Shown here: one piece after another, positions 37,350 through 47,500 of the stretch
Layout of the letters: each line of letters starts with the position of its first letter
Position numbering within the stretch: the stretch's first letter is position 1
Assembly (NCBI GenBank): GCA_002101905.1
Contig: LQPU01000004.1
Span: forward strand, 29,380-93,379
Source of the DNA: Mycobacterium shimoidei
Lineage (GTDB): Bacteria; Actinomycetota; Actinomycetes; Mycobacteriales; Mycobacteriaceae
Direction of reading: 5' to 3'
Length of the DNA stretch: 64,000 nt
Translations under genes and position numbers: made by a program
The notes under the pieces: model-generated
The model's input: only the letters and a program-made list of their open reading frames with translations
What the model was told of the DNA's origin: nothing
The model's database searches: none

Positions 37350-39030
37350 CTTCTGGCGCGGCCTGCTCAAGGGGGCGGTCGGCCCCCCGGACAACGACTC
37401 ACGATTTCTGCTCGACGTGCACTCGCGCGACCTGCCCGGCGAGGCCACCATGCGCCGCTATCACGACGACGAGGAGGTCGACCTGGTCATCGTCGGCGCC
37501 GGAGCGGGCGGCTCGGTGCTGGCGCAGCGGTTGGCCCGCGCCGGCTGGCGGATCGTGATCTTGGAAGCCGGCCCGTTCTGGCATCCCGACGAGGATTGGG
37601 TGTCCGACGAAGCCGGATCACACCAGCTGTATTGGACACAGAAGCGGATCATCGGCGGCTCGGATCCGATCGAGTTGGGCAAGAACAACTCCGGCCGCGG
37701 CGTGGGAGGATCCATGGTGCACTACGCCGGCTACACACCGCGGTTTCATCCCAGCGACTTCGAGACATTCAGCCGGGACCGCGTCGGCGCCGACTGGCCG
37801 ATCAGCTACGCCGACCTGCGGCCACACTACGAGCGCCTAGAGGCCGAGCTGCCGGTCGCCGGGCAGGACTGGCCGTGGGGCGATCCGCACCGCTATCCCC
37901 ATGCGCCGCATCCTGTTTCGGGTGCAGCGATGAAGTTGTGGGAGGGCGCGCTCAACCTCGGCATCGAGATGCGGGTCGGGCCGGTCGGGATCGTCAACGG
38001 CACGTTCGGCAACCGGCCGCATTGCATCTACCGCGGCTACTGCCTGCAGGGCTGCAAGGTCAACGCCAAGGCCAGCCCGTACGTCACCCACCTGCCCGAC
38101 GCGCTGGCCCACGGCGTCGAGATCCGGGCAAACTGCATGGCGGCCCGCGTCGAGCTCGATGAAACCGGAAATGCCAGCGGTGTCGCCTATTTCGCTGAGC
38201 AGGACGGCCAGGAGCGGTTCCAGCGCGCCAAAGTTGTTGCTGTGGCCGGGTATTCGATCGAAACACCAAGGTTGCTATTGAACTCGTCCAGTCCACGGTT
38301 CCCGAACGGACTGTGCAACAACGACGACCAGGTGGGCCGCTACGTCATGGTCCAGGGCGCGTCGCAGTCCGCCGGCCGCTGGCCCGAGGAGCTGCGGATG
38401 TACAAGGCGCCGCCCCCGGAGGTGTCCTCCGAGCAGTTCTACGAAACCGACCCCGACCGCGGGTTTGCACGCGGATTCTCCATCCAGACCGTCTCGCCGC
38501 TACCGATCGGATGGGCCGAACATGTACTCGCCGAAGGGCATTGGGGCGCGGCCCTGCGCGAATACATGCGTGACTACAACCATTGGGCCACCATCGGTGT
38601 GCTCAACGAGCTGCTCCCCCACCCGGACAACCGAGTCACATTGGCTGAGGAGGCCGATCCGTACGGGATTCCCGTCGCTCACTTCGCATACTCGCTGTCG
38701 GACAACGACAAAGCCAACATGCAGTACTCCACCAAGGTGATCTCCAACATCCTGGCGGCGGCCGACGCGCAGGATATGCTGACCATCCAGCGCTTCGCGC
38801 ACCTCATCGGCGGCGCCCGGATGGGCAGCGACCCCGAAACCAGTGTCGTGAACTCCGACCAGCGGAGCTGGGCGGTGCCCAACCTGTTTTTGGCCGATGG
38901 GTCGGTGTGCCCCACGCAGGGCAGCGCCAACCCCGCCTTGACCATCATGGCGCTGGCATCGCGGCTGGCCGAACGGATCGTCCGTGGCGACATCAAGGCG
39001 GATGTCGGGGGCCGGTTGGCCACTGCGTAA
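37342..39030 (+). CDS. GMC-family FAD oxidoreductase
   Basis: The 562-residue flavoprotein has the FAD motif [15 protein letters not shown] and the GMC C-terminal signature [20 protein letters not shown] with AERIV. The CxxGC-like [16 protein letters not shown] stretch is typical of gluconate 2-dehydrogenase large subunits. The enzyme should oxidise a sugar, alcohol or sterol-like substrate. With the small subunit and membrane protein it forms a three-gene cassette. H37Rv has hemE next to echA15, as I recall, so this cassette is an insertion or a loss there. Confidence 0.85.
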   Translation: MGDFWRGLLKGAVGPPDNDSRFLLDVHSRDLPGEATMRRYHDDEEVDLVIVGAGAGGSVLAQRLARAGWRIVILEAGPFWHPDEDWVSDEAGSHQLYWTQKRIIGGSDPIELGKNNSGRGVGGSMVHYAGYTPRFHPSDFETFSRDRVGADWPISYADLRPHYERLEAELPVAGQDWPWGDPHRYPHAPHPVSGAAMKLWEGALNLGIEMRVGPVGIVNGTFGNRPHCIYRGYCLQGCKVNAKASPYVTHLPDALAHGVEIRANCMAARVELDETGNASGVAYFAEQDGQERFQRAKVVAVAGYSIETPRLLLNSSSPRFPNGLCNNDDQVGRYVMVQGASQSAGRWPEELRMYKAPPPEVSSEQFYETDPDRGFARGFSIQTVSPLPIGWAEHVLAEGHWGAALREYMRDYNHWATIGVLNELLPHPDNRVTLAEEADPYGIPVAHFAYSLSDNDKANMQYSTKVISNILAAADAQDMLTIQRFAHLIGGARMGSDPETSVVNSDQRSWAVPNLFLADGSVCPTQGSANPALTIMALASRLAERIVRGDIKADVGGRLATA

Positions 39031-39040
39031 CCTCATCGGT

Positions 39041-39856
39041 ATGCCCGTACAGCAACCTGAAGTCAACTACGACGAGTTTCCCAGTCTGCGAATCGAATCC
39101 GGCGAGAACGGCGTCCTCGAGGTGGTTCTCGACGCGCCCGGGCTGAATGCGGTGGGGCCGCAGATGCACCGGGATCTCGCCGACATCTGGCCGGCCATCG
39201 ACCGCGACCCGAACGTGCGAGCGGTGCTGGTCCGCGGCGAAGGCAAAGCCTTCTCCTCCGGCGGCAGCTTCGATTTGATCCAGGAGACCATGGGCGACTT
39301 CGTTGACCGGATGCGCATCATGCGTGAGGCCCGCGATCTGGTGCTCAACATGGTCAACTTCGACAAGCCGGTGGTCTCGGCGATCAACGGCGCAGCGGTG
39401 GGCGCGGGCCTGGTGGTGGCGCTGTTGGCCGACGTCTCGGTGGCCGGCCGCACCGCGAAGATCATCGACGGGCACACCAAGCTGGGGGTAGCCGCCGGCG
39501 ACCACGCCGCGATCTGCTGGCCGCTGCTGGTCGGCATGGCCAAGGCAAAGTACTACCTACTCACCTGCGAACCGTTGTCCGGGGAGGAAGCCGAGCGAAT
39601 CGGGCTGGTCTCCACCTGCGTTGACGACGAGGAGGTGCTGGGCACCGCCGCCCGCATCGCCGGTGACCTCGCGCAGGGCGCGCAGACCGCGATCCGGTTC
39701 ACCAAACACAGCCTCAACCACTGGTACCGGATGTTCGCGCCGGCCTTCGAAACGGCTCTCGGCCTGGAGTTTCTCGGGTTCACCGGTCCCGATCCCAGAG
39801 AGGGTCTGGCCGCACACCGCGAGAAGCGACCAGCGCGGTTCTCCGCGGGGAGCTGA
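39041..39856 (+). CDS. echA15: Enoyl-CoA hydratase/isomerase family (EchA15-like)
   Basis: This 271-residue crotonase has the oxyanion-hole segments [10 protein letters not shown] and [16 protein letters not shown], the [11 protein letters not shown] strand and the AERIGLVS motif. The family hydrates or isomerises enoyl-CoA esters in beta-oxidation. The usual catalytic Glu positions are not all obvious, so exact activity is open. It corresponds in order to Rv2679. The start is ATG 39041, 10 bp after the GMC stop, so it may be co-transcribed with the cassette here. Confidence 0.85.
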   Translation: MPVQQPEVNYDEFPSLRIESGENGVLEVVLDAPGLNAVGPQMHRDLADIWPAIDRDPNVRAVLVRGEGKAFSSGGSFDLIQETMGDFVDRMRIMREARDLVLNMVNFDKPVVSAINGAAVGAGLVVALLADVSVAGRTAKIIDGHTKLGVAAGDHAAICWPLLVGMAKAKYYLLTCEPLSGEEAERIGLVSTCVDDEEVLGTAARIAGDLAQGAQTAIRFTKHSLNHWYRMFAPAFETALGLEFLGFTGPDPREGLAAHREKRPARFSAGS

Positions 39857-39910
39857 GCAGGCGGCGCGCCTGTTTCCCGGTGTCAGGGAATGGGTCTACC
39901 GTCAACTGAC

Positions 39911-40492
39911 GTGACTTCAGCGGAACCGGCGCCCTTCCGCGAGGCAGTGGCGGCCATGAATGGCGCCAGCGTTCGGTCCGAGATCGAGCTGGGCCCGATC
40001 CGGCCGCCGCAACGTCTCGCGCCGTACAGCTATGCGCTCGGCGCGGAGGTCAAGCATCCCGACGTCGCGGAAATCCCGGAGCGCTCCGATGGTGACGCCT
40101 TCGGCCGGTTGATACTGCTGTACGACCCGGATGGCACCGACGCCTGGGACGGCACCATGCGGCTGGTCGCCTACATCCAGGCAGACCTCGACTCCAGCGA
40201 AGCCGTCGACCCCCTGCTGCCGGAGGTGGCGTGGAGCTGGCTGGTCGACGCGCTCGACGCGCGCGCCGACCATGTCACCGCGCTGGGCGGAACAGTCACC
40301 GCCACCACCTCGGTGCGTTACGGCGACATCTCCGGCCCGCCGCGCGCTCATCAATTGGAGCTGCGGGCATCCTGGACCGCGACGACTCCTAACATCGACA
40401 CCCATGTTGAAGCGTTCTGTGAGGTGCTCGAACATGCCGCCGGGCTGCCGCCGGTGGGGGTGACCGACCTCGGGTCGCGATCCCGCGCCTGA
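39911..40492 (+). CDS. DUF3000 protein (Rv2680-like)
   Basis: The 193-residue protein fits the actinobacterial DUF3000 family: PFREAVAAMNGASVR, then GRLILLYDPDGTDAWDGTMRLVAYIQAD and LELRASWTAT. It has no signal peptide or catalytic motif. It sits one base before an RNase D-type gene (TGA-g-ATG), as in H37Rv, suggesting a role in RNA metabolism by association only. GTG 39911 is preferred; the ATG 21 bp upstream gives a longer frame. Confidence 0.75.
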   Translation: MTSAEPAPFREAVAAMNGASVRSEIELGPIRPPQRLAPYSYALGAEVKHPDVAEIPERSDGDAFGRLILLYDPDGTDAWDGTMRLVAYIQADLDSSEAVDPLLPEVAWSWLVDALDARADHVTALGGTVTATTSVRYGDISGPPRAHQLELRASWTATTPNIDTHVEAFCEVLEHAAGLPPVGVTDLGSRSRA

Positions 40493-40493
40493 G

Positions 40494-41747
40494 ATGTCCG
40501 ACGAGCCCGTTCAACCCGACAGCACGGAACCCGAGGCCAAAGAAGCCGACGTCACACCATTGCTGCATCCCGCCGACGGTGTGCCGGAGCTCTCGACGAC
40601 CCCGGACCAGATCGCCGGGGCCGCGGAGCAGCTGGCCGGCGGGCGCGGACCGTTCGCGGTTGACGCCGAGCGGGCGTCGGGGTTCCGCTACTCCAATCGC
40701 GCCTACCTGATCCAGATCCGGCGGACCGGTGCCGGCACGGTGCTCATCGACCCGGTGAGCCATGGCGGCGACCCGCTGACCGTGCTGCGACCCGTGGCCG
40801 AGGTGCTCACCGAGGACGAATGGATCCTGCACGCCGCCGACCAGGATCTGCCCTGCCTGGCTGAGGTCGGCATGCGCCCGCCGCGTCTGTACGACACCGA
40901 GCTGGCCGGGCGCCTGGCCGGATTCGACCGGGTGAATCTGGCCGCGGAGGTGCAGCGGCTGCTGGGGCTGGGCTTGGTCAAGGGCCACGGCGCGGCGGAC
41001 TGGTCCAAGCGGCCGCTGCCGGAAGCCTGGCTCAACTACGCGGCCCTGGACGTCGAAGTGCTCATCGATCTGCGCGAGGCCATCGCCGACGTGCTGGCCG
41101 ATCAGCACAAAAGTTCCTGGGCGGCAGAGGAATTCGAATACTTACGGATAGCCGCCGCAGAGGCTCAGCCCACCCGGCGCGACCGCTGGCGACGCACGTC
41201 GGGCATCCACAAGGTGCGCACCCAACGCGGGTTGGTCGCGGTCCGGGAACTGTGGATGGTACGTGACCGCATAGCAAGGCGACGCGACATCGCGCCGGGC
41301 CGGATCTTGCCCGACTCGGCGATCATCGAGGCCGCCCTCGCCGACCCGGCAACCATCGACGACCTGCTCGCCCTGCCGGTATTCGGCGGGCGCAGGCAGC
41401 GCCGCAACGCAGCAGTCTGGTTCGCGGCCGTGGAGGCCGCCCGGCAGAGCCACGACCCGGTCGAGGAAATCGAACCACCGAACGGCCCGCCGCCGCCGGC
41501 GCGCTGGTCGCGGCGCAGACCCGAGGCCGCGGCCCGGCTGGAGGCGGCCCGGGCCGCGCTGGCGAAGGTCGCGGAGCGGGTGGCGGTACCGGTGGAAAAC
41601 CTGGTCTCTCCCGATTTGGTGCGACGGCTGTGCTGGGACTGGGAAGGTGGCGGCGTGCAGGCTGTCGACGAGTTTCTGCGTGCCGGCCAAGCCCGAAAAT
41701 GGCAGCGGGAGCTAGTTGTTCCGGTCTTGGCCGCGGCGCTGGGCTAA
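40494..41747 (+). CDS. RNase D-like 3'-5' exonuclease with HRDC (Rv2681-like)
   Basis: The 417-residue protein has a DEDD exonuclease domain: FAVDAERASGF (D and E), LHAADQDLPCL (D) and the YxxxD block NYAALDVEVL. An HRDC domain follows at about 215-290 and an arginine/alanine-rich tail. In bacteria RNase D trims the 3' ends of tRNA and other stable RNAs. It follows the DUF3000 gene by one base and ends 14 bp from the convergent dxs gene. Confidence 0.87.
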   Translation: MSDEPVQPDSTEPEAKEADVTPLLHPADGVPELSTTPDQIAGAAEQLAGGRGPFAVDAERASGFRYSNRAYLIQIRRTGAGTVLIDPVSHGGDPLTVLRPVAEVLTEDEWILHAADQDLPCLAEVGMRPPRLYDTELAGRLAGFDRVNLAAEVQRLLGLGLVKGHGAADWSKRPLPEAWLNYAALDVEVLIDLREAIADVLADQHKSSWAAEEFEYLRIAAAEAQPTRRDRWRRTSGIHKVRTQRGLVAVRELWMVRDRIARRRDIAPGRILPDSAIIEAALADPATIDDLLALPVFGGRRQRRNAAVWFAAVEAARQSHDPVEEIEPPNGPPPPARWSRRRPEAAARLEAARAALAKVAERVAVPVENLVSPDLVRRLCWDWEGGGVQAVDEFLRAGQARKWQRELVVPVLAAALG

Positions 41748-41761
41748 CGCGTCTGCTCGGC

Positions 41762-43675
41762 CTAGTCCAAGTGCTCGCGGATCTCGGCTTCGGTCACCGT
41801 ATTACCCAGGGCTGCAACCCATCCGGTGATCTGGCGGGCCACGTCCTGCTCGGTCAGGCCGGCTTCGGCGAGCACCTCCCCGCGCGAGGCGTGGTCGAAG
41901 AACCGTTGCGGCAGCCCGACGTCGCGGCAGGGCACGTCGATCTCCGCGCGGCGCAGCGCTGACGACACCGCGGAGCCCACCCCGCCGGCGACGCCGTTGT
42001 CCTCCAGAGTGACGACCACCTTGTGTGCGGTGGCCAAGTCACGCACCGTATCCGAGACCGGCAGCACCCAGCGCGGGTCGATCACCGTCACCCCGATGCC
42101 CTGGTTGCGCAGCCGCTCGGCCACCGCCAGCGCCATCGACGCGAACGCCCCGACCGCCACCAGCAGCACGTCGTCGCCCAGCCCCTCGGCCGGCAGCGCG
42201 AGCACATCCACGCCGGAGCGCCGCTTGAGGGCCGGAATATCTTCACCCACATCGCCTTTCGGGAAGCGGATCGCGGTAGGGCCGTCGCTGACATCGAGTG
42301 CCTCACCGAGTTCCTCGCGCAGCCGGGTTGCGTCGCGGGGCGCGGCCACCCGGATGCCGGGGACAATGCCCAGCATCGACAGATCCCACATGCCGTTATG
42401 GCTGGCCCCGTCGGGCCCGGTGATCCCGGCCCGGTCGAGCACCATCGTGACCGGCAGCTTGTGCAGCGCCACATCCATCATGATCTGGTCGAACGCCCGG
42501 TTGAGGAACGTCGAATAGATGGCCACCACCGGGTGCAGCCCGCCCATCGCCAGCCCGGCCGCCGACGTCATCGCGTGCTGTTCGGCGATGCCGACGTCGA
42601 ACAACCGATCCGGGAACCGCTGCCCAAAGGCCGTCAGCCCAGTGGGCCCGGGCATGGCTGCGGTAATCGCGACGACGTCGCGGCGCTTCTTCGCGTAGTC
42701 GATCAGCGCCTCGGAGAACGTCGCTGTCCAGCTCGGGCCCGCCACCTTGGTGGCCTGTCCGGTGACCGGGTCGATCACCCCGCAGGAATGCATCTGCTCG
42801 GCGTCGTCATCCTCCGCCGGGCCGTAGCCGTTGCCCTTGCGGGTGACGACGTGCACGAGCACCGGGCCGCCGAACCCGCGGGCACTGCGCAGCGCGGTCT
42901 CCACGGCGTGTTCATCGTGGCCGTCGACCGGACCGACGTATTTGAGCCCGAGGTCGGTGAACAGCAGCTGCGGCGCCAACGCATCCTTGACGCCGGCCTT
43001 GACGCTGTGCATGAAGTGGTAGACCAGCTCGCCGATCACCGGCATTCCGCGCACCGCGGTGCGGCCGCGCTGCAGCAGATGCTCATAGCTGGGCTGGAGC
43101 CGCAGCCTGGACAGGTGATCGGCGAAGCCACCGAACGTGGGGGCGTAGCTGCGGCCGTTGTCGTTCACGACGATGATCACCGGACGACGGGACGCCGCGA
43201 TGTTGTTCAGCGCCTCCCAGCACATCCCACCGGTGAGCGCGCCGTCGCCGACCACCGCGACGACGTGGCGGTTGCGGTGCCCGGTCAGCTCGAACGCCTT
43301 GGCCAGCCCGTCGGCGTAGGACAGCGCCGCGCTGGCATGGCTGGACTCCACCCAATCGTGTTCGCTCTCAGAGCGCGACGGATATCCGGACAGCCCCCCG
43401 CGCTTGCGCAGGGTCTCGAAATCGACGGCGCGCCCGGTCAGCATTTTGTGCACATAGGCCTGGTGACCGGTGTCGAAGATGATCGGGTCATGCGGTGAGT
43501 CGAACACCCGGTGCAGCGCCAGCGTCAGCTCGACGACGCCCAGGTTCGGCCCCAGATGTCCCCCGGTGGCAGCGACCTTGTGAATCAAGAACTCGCGGAT
43601 CTCCGCAGCCAGACCACGTAGGTCCCGCTGCGAAAGGTGCTGCAGATCGGCGGGCCCGCGGATCTGTTCAAGCAT
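41762..43675 (-). CDS. dxs: 1-Deoxy-D-xylulose-5-phosphate synthase
   Basis: The 637-residue enzyme has the thiamine diphosphate motif [16 protein letters not shown], the substrate loop [16 protein letters not shown], and the pyrimidine and C-terminal transketolase domains ([14 protein letters not shown]). It joins pyruvate and glyceraldehyde 3-phosphate, the first step of the MEP isoprenoid pathway. Length and position match M. tuberculosis dxs1 (Rv2682c, 638 residues). The start ATG is at 43675. No operon partner is seen; the upstream gap holds the permease leader. Confidence 0.94.
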   Translation of the reverse strand: MLEQIRGPADLQHLSQRDLRGLAAEIREFLIHKVAATGGHLGPNLGVVELTLALHRVFDSPHDPIIFDTGHQAYVHKMLTGRAVDFETLRKRGGLSGYPSRSESEHDWVESSHASAALSYADGLAKAFELTGHRNRHVVAVVGDGALTGGMCWEALNNIAASRRPVIIVVNDNGRSYAPTFGGFADHLSRLRLQPSYEHLLQRGRTAVRGMPVIGELVYHFMHSVKAGVKDALAPQLLFTDLGLKYVGPVDGHDEHAVETALRSARGFGGPVLVHVVTRKGNGYGPAEDDDAEQMHSCGVIDPVTGQATKVAGPSWTATFSEALIDYAKKRRDVVAITAAMPGPTGLTAFGQRFPDRLFDVGIAEQHAMTSAAGLAMGGLHPVVAIYSTFLNRAFDQIMMDVALHKLPVTMVLDRAGITGPDGASHNGMWDLSMLGIVPGIRVAAPRDATRLREELGEALDVSDGPTAIRFPKGDVGEDIPALKRRSGVDVLALPAEGLGDDVLLVAVGAFASMALAVAERLRNQGIGVTVIDPRWVLPVSDTVRDLATAHKVVVTLEDNGVAGGVGSAVSSALRRAEIDVPCRDVGLPQRFFDHASRGEVLAEAGLTEQDVARQITGWVAALGNTVTEAEIREHLD

Positions 43676-43748
43676 CCCGCCATCCTACGCAGCCTGCCAG
43701 CGGTGAACCACGTACCGATCGGCGGTTCTTGCTGGTATAGGTTTGGTC

Positions 43749-43800
43749 GCGGTGAGCCGGGAAGCCTGGTCGGCGTCGTTGTTCTGCGACCAGGGGTACG
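43749..43800 (+). ncRNA. Probable structured RNA leader of the permease locus
   Basis: GCGGTGAGCCGGGAAGCCTG begins at 43749, about 8 bp after a -10-like TATAGG. CCTGGTCG (43765-43772) pairs perfectly with CGACCAGG (43787-43794). The same 17-nt core CCGGGAAGYCTGGTCGG recurs downstream at 45425-45441 with its own pairing partner. I recall this motif upstream of ion-transport genes in other actinobacteria but cannot name an Rfam family. A riboswitch or other cis-regulatory RNA for the ArsB/NhaD permease is the working idea. Confidence 0.5.
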
Positions 43801-43802
43801 CC

Positions 43803-44027
43803 ATGACATTTGCTACCGGCAGTTTGTGCCGACGTGACATCGCGACACGCCGGCCGAGGACATCGCCGCAGACGGGATTGTGGTCACGACCCCGTCCGGC
43901 TGGCCCGACGGGGTCGTGGCTGCTGACCACGGCACTGACGCATTGATGTCGGCGACCTCCAGATCCGGCTGGCGCCGGTCGTGATCAGCGCCGACGTCGG
44001 GCCGGCCGAACCCAGGCAGTACAGCTG
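43803..44027 (+). pseudogene. Decayed reading frame before the permease gene
   Basis: Coding-like sequence continues through three frames with no single open frame. It runs MTFATGSLCRRDIAT (from ATG 43803), then TPAEDIAADGIVV...[13 protein letters not shown], then [12 protein letters not shown]...PRQYS ending just before the permease ATG. Codons end mostly in G/C and the peptide pieces join in order, as expected of a gene broken by two frameshifts. H37Rv has Rv2683 at this place, so this may be its remnant; I cannot confirm it. A strong hairpin (43880-43930) inside is probably part of the same relic. Confidence 0.35.
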
Positions 44028-45317
44028 ATGAGTGTTATCGCGATCGCCGTTTTCGTGGTCGCCTATGCGCTTATCGCCAGTGACCGTGTCAACAAGACCC
44101 GGGTGGCACTGGCGGGCGCTGCCATCGTATTGACCCTGCCGGTAATCCAATCCGATGACGCCTTCTACTCCCACACAACCGGAATCGATTGGGACGTCGT
44201 CTTTCTCCTGCTCGGCATGATGATCATCGTCAGTGTGCTCCGCCAAACCGGCGTCTTCGAATACGTCGCGATCTGGGCGACCAAACGCGCCGGTGGCTCT
44301 CCGCTGCGGATAATGATTTTGCTGGTCGTTGTGATGGCGTTGGGGTCGGCCTTGCTGGACAACGTCACAACGGTGCTGCTGATCGCCCCGGTCACCCTGC
44401 TGGTGTGCGACCGACTGGCGATCAACGCGGCGCCGCTTTTGATGGCCGAAGTGTTCGCTTCCAATATCGGTGGTGCGGCGACACTGGTCGGCGACCCACC
44501 CAACATCATCATCGCAAGCCGAGCGGGGCTGAGCTTCAACGACTTCCTCGTGCACATGGCACCCATCGTCCTGATTGTCATGATCGTCTTCGTCGCGTTG
44601 TTGCCGCTCTTGTTTCGTGGGTCTTTCACCGTCGACGCCGGGCGGGTGGCCGACGTCATGTCATTGGACGAACGCGAGAGCATTCGCGATCGCGGGCTGC
44701 TGATCAAGTGCGGCATCGTCCTGCTCCTGGTGTTCACCTGCTTCGTCGCCCATCCGGTTCTGCATATACAGCCGTCTGTCGTCGCGTTACTGGGCGCCGG
44801 CGTACTGATCGTGATTTCGGGCTTGCAGCGATCGGACTACCTGTCCAGCGTTGAGTGGGACACGCTGCTGTTCTTCGCCGGCCTGTTCATCATGGTCGGT
44901 GCGTTGGTGAAAACAGGTGTCGTTGATGAGCTGGCAAGGGCTGCGACCGAAGCGACCGGCGGCAATGAGTCACTGACCGTAATGCTGATCCTCGGCATCT
45001 CCGCACCGGTGTCAGGCATTATCGACAACATCCCCTATGTCGCCACGATGGCGCCGATCGTCACCGAACTGGTCACGGCGATGCCGGGTCACATACACCC
45101 CGACACACTGTGGTGGGCGTTGGCACTGGGCGCCGACTTCGGCGGCAACCTGACTGCAGTCGGAGCCAGTGCCAACGTCGTCATGCTTGGCATCGCAAGG
45201 CGCGCAGGCCATCCCATCTCATTTTGGGAATTCACCCGCAAAGGCGCAGTAGTCACAGCGGTATCGATCGCGCTTTCGGCGGGTTATCTTTGGCTGCGCT
45301 ACTTGATCATGGGATGA
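44028..45317 (+). CDS. arsA: ArsB/NhaD-family ion permease (Rv2684 ArsA-like)
   Basis: The 429-residue protein has 10-11 membrane segments and the ion transporter superfamily blocks [46 protein letters not shown] and [18 protein letters not shown] with [20 protein letters not shown]. Despite the name, arsenite export is not shown; sodium or organic anion transport is as likely. H37Rv has two such genes (arsA, arsB1); only one is present in this window. The start is ATG 44028 without a clear ribosome binding site. Confidence 0.85.
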   Translation: MSVIAIAVFVVAYALIASDRVNKTRVALAGAAIVLTLPVIQSDDAFYSHTTGIDWDVVFLLLGMMIIVSVLRQTGVFEYVAIWATKRAGGSPLRIMILLVVVMALGSALLDNVTTVLLIAPVTLLVCDRLAINAAPLLMAEVFASNIGGAATLVGDPPNIIIASRAGLSFNDFLVHMAPIVLIVMIVFVALLPLLFRGSFTVDAGRVADVMSLDERESIRDRGLLIKCGIVLLLVFTCFVAHPVLHIQPSVVALLGAGVLIVISGLQRSDYLSSVEWDTLLFFAGLFIMVGALVKTGVVDELARAATEATGGNESLTVMLILGISAPVSGIIDNIPYVATMAPIVTELVTAMPGHIHPDTLWWALALGADFGGNLTAVGASANVVMLGIARRAGHPISFWEFTRKGAVVTAVSIALSAGYLWLRYLIMG

Positions 45318-45868
45318 ATGATCGAGCAGCGTTGCTCACTTCGCTGCCGCGTGAAATTTTTCAGCAAATTCCGAGGCCTCAAGTCAGTGAATTCCGCTGA
45401 TTCGATACAGTGACACGCGGCGCTCCGGGAAGTCTGGTCGGAATTAAGTATGCATCTTTCAAGCGGTACGGTGGCGAAGCCTGACGTACCGCGCCGACCG
45501 GAAGGCCACGGTATGCAAACCGGTACCGCCATAGTCGCCGACCCCGTCGCCGCAAAGGCGATTCACGTCGTGATCAACTCCGTCCGTCCGAAAGGCGCCC
45601 TGCCGGTTCCCGGAACGTTCTGTTCAAACCACTCGTCGTAAAACAATGCTGCCGCGCCTGATGATTCACAGTGCGCTCGAGACAAATGCCAATAGCCTCC
45701 AGAGCCGTTGTGGCGCAGCTTGGCTGCAAGATCAGCGCGCGACAAGTGGCCGAACGCTCGGCTCGGCATCTCGAAGGGGGGTGAGAGGCCCGCCGCAGCG
45801 CCCCATTCAGTAGTCGATTACGTGGGTTCATCAGATTGCCCTCGATTGGAGGGAGTTAGGAGAGAGCA
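45318..45868. other. Gap with second RNA-leader copy and a doubtful ORF
   Basis: Most of this 551-bp stretch holds no clear gene. At 45417-45501 lies a second copy of the leader core seen before the permease. A frame of 63 codons (45450-45641, MHLSSGTVAKPDVPRR...) overlaps it and is coding-like in part (IVADPVAAKAIHVVINSV), yet has no recognisable homology or ribosome binding site. On the other strand two short frames (45563-45831) are unconvincing. GGAGAG before 45869 belongs to the PE gene. Confidence 0.5.
45417..45501 (+). ncRNA. Second copy of the permease-leader RNA core
   Basis: GCGGCGCTCCGGGAAGTCTG starts at 45417, 6 bp after a -10-like GATACAG. CTGGTCGG (45434-45441) can pair with CCGACCGG (45494-45501), with one G-U, closing a stem that contains the perfect hairpin GCGGTACG (45463-45470) / CGTACCGC (45485-45492). 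The structured form is thus kept, although the next gene downstream is a PE gene and not a permease. In H37Rv a second permease gene (arsB1) sits at this place. Confidence 0.45.
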
Positions 45869-46168
45869 TTGTCTTTCGTAAGAGTGCAGCCGGAGGTGCT
45901 GGCGGCAGCCACCGATGACTTGCGGAGCATCGGCTCAGCGGTGAGCGCCGGAAATGCAACCGCCGCAACACCGACGTTGGGGGTGGCGCCGCCCGCTGCC
46001 GATGCCGTATCAGCGTTGACCGCAGCACGATTCGCCGCACAAGCCCAGCTGTATCAGGCCATCAGTGCGCAGGCTGCAGCAATTCACGAACAGTTCGTGT
46101 CCACTCTTGGGGTCAGCGCCGGGTCATATGCGACCACTGAAGCCGCCAACGCCGTCGTCACAAGGTAG
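45869..46168 (+). CDS. PE-family protein
   Basis: The 99-residue protein is a bare PE domain: SFVRVQPEVLAAATDDLRSI, then the helical hairpin, and AGSYATTEAANA near the end carrying the type VII secretion signal YxxxE. The start is TTG 45869 (PE proteins begin MSFV), after TAGGAGAG. It pairs with the PPE protein encoded 6 bp downstream and should be secreted as a heterodimer through an ESX system. H37Rv, as I recall, has no PE gene at this locus. Confidence 0.9.
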   Translation: MSFVRVQPEVLAAATDDLRSIGSAVSAGNATAATPTLGVAPPAADAVSALTAARFAAQAQLYQAISAQAAAIHEQFVSTLGVSAGSYATTEAANAVVTR

Positions 46169-46174
46169 GGAGCA

Positions 46175-47494
46175 ATGGAATTCGCGATGTTACCTCCGGA
46201 AATCAACTCCGGGCTGATGTACGCCGGTCCAGGCTCCGGCCCGATGCTGGCCGCCGCGGCGGCTTGGGACGGGCTAGCCGCCGAATTGAACTCGGCAGCA
46301 GCCTCCTACGAATCCGTGATCACCAGATTGTCCGAGGGGTGGCTCGGCCCGGCATCGGCGGCGATGGCGGCCGCCGTCGCGCCCTATGTGCAGTGGATGC
46401 AGTCCGCCGCCACCCAGGCCGAGCAGACCGCTAACCAGGCCAAGGCCGCCGTCGCCGCCTATGAGTCGGCGTTCGCCATGACGGTGCCTCCGGCGGTCGT
46501 CGCGGCCAACCGCGCTCAATTGGCGGCGTTGGTCGCCACCAACTTTTTCGGTCAGAACACCGCGGCCATCGCAGCCACCGAGGCGCACTACGGTGAAATG
46601 TGGTCCCAGGATGCCGCGGCGATGTATAACTACGCCGGCAGTGCGGCGGCGGCATCGGCGTTGACGCCGTTCAGCCCGCCGGAGCAGGCCACCGACCCGG
46701 CGGGTTTGGCGGGTCAGGCCGCAGCAGTCGGCCAGGCTGCAGCCACCTCCGCGGGCACTAACGCCCAGGCCGCGCTGGCTCCGCTGACCTCGACCGCCAC
46801 CGCCGGGCATGGGGCCGCGTCGCCGATCGCGGGGTTGGCGCTGCAGGCGTGGACCTCCCCGGCCGGAGTGCCCCCGGTGCTGGCAGCGCCGGCCATGGAC
46901 CCCGTTCTGGCCGCGGCCCTGGCCGGCTTGGGCGCGGACCTTTTTGGTTCGTTCGTGATCGACTCAGCAGGGTCGTTCGGAATAGATTCGGCCGGCTCGT
47001 TCGGGATAGACCTGCTCGGTGTGGAGGAGATCGAGGCCGCCGAAGGCGACTTGTTCCCGGCCTTCAGTGCCCTCTCTGCCCCGAGCGCCACACCGATGAC
47101 CGCAGGCTTGGGACAGGCGACCACTGTGGGTCGGCTGTCGGTGCCGCCCGGCTGGGCTGCGGCCGCCCCGGCGTTCCACACCGCCGCGGTGACAACGCCG
47201 ATCACCGGTGCCGGCGCGGCGGCTGAGGGCCTGGCGGCCAGCTCGGGGACCACGTTCAGCGAGATGGCGTTGGCGGGCATGGCTGGGCGCGCCCTGGCCG
47301 GCACAGTTGGCGGGCGGCGTCGCGACCAGCCTGGGACGCCGATGCGCCAGCGGGCCGGGGCGCCAGAACGGTCGCCGAGCGGCCCCATCACGAGCATCTC
47401 GGCCGAACTGCGCGAACTCGCCGACCTTCGGGACGCCGGAATCCTGACCGACGACGAGTTCACCGAGCAGAAACGACGCCTGCTCGGTCAGTGA
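46175..47494 (+). CDS. PPE-SVP protein with C-terminal SHOCT-like domain
   Basis: The 439-residue protein has a PPE domain ([30 protein letters not shown], the WxG turn). The SVP signature [12 protein letters not shown] sits near residue 325. A short 8-residue repeat GSFGIDSA occurs three times at about 46946-47017. At the C-terminus [20 protein letters not shown]...RRLL is a SHOCT-like motif, common in bacterial membrane-associated proteins. PPE proteins are ESX substrates; a SHOCT tail could aid oligomerisation. It is co-transcribed with the PE gene and ends 6 bp from the convergent gene. Confidence 0.88.
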   Translation: MEFAMLPPEINSGLMYAGPGSGPMLAAAAAWDGLAAELNSAAASYESVITRLSEGWLGPASAAMAAAVAPYVQWMQSAATQAEQTANQAKAAVAAYESAFAMTVPPAVVAANRAQLAALVATNFFGQNTAAIAATEAHYGEMWSQDAAAMYNYAGSAAAASALTPFSPPEQATDPAGLAGQAAAVGQAAATSAGTNAQAALAPLTSTATAGHGAASPIAGLALQAWTSPAGVPPVLAAPAMDPVLAAALAGLGADLFGSFVIDSAGSFGIDSAGSFGIDLLGVEEIEAAEGDLFPAFSALSAPSATPMTAGLGQATTVGRLSVPPGWAAAAPAFHTAAVTTPITGAGAAAEGLAASSGTTFSEMALAGMAGRALAGTVGGRRRDQPGTPMRQRAGAPERSPSGPITSISAELRELADLRDAGILTDDEFTEQKRRLLGQ

Positions 47495-47500
47495 TGGCCG

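Noticed and set aside
43880..43930. Strong hairpin GTGGTCA...TGACCAC as a terminator of the permease leader
   Set aside because: The stem is good, but it overlaps coding-like relic sequence, so its regulatory role cannot be separated from chance; mentioned only with the relic.
45563..45831. Minus-strand short frames between the permease and the PE gene
   Set aside because: They overlap each other in different frames, lack ribosome binding sites and have mixed codon use.
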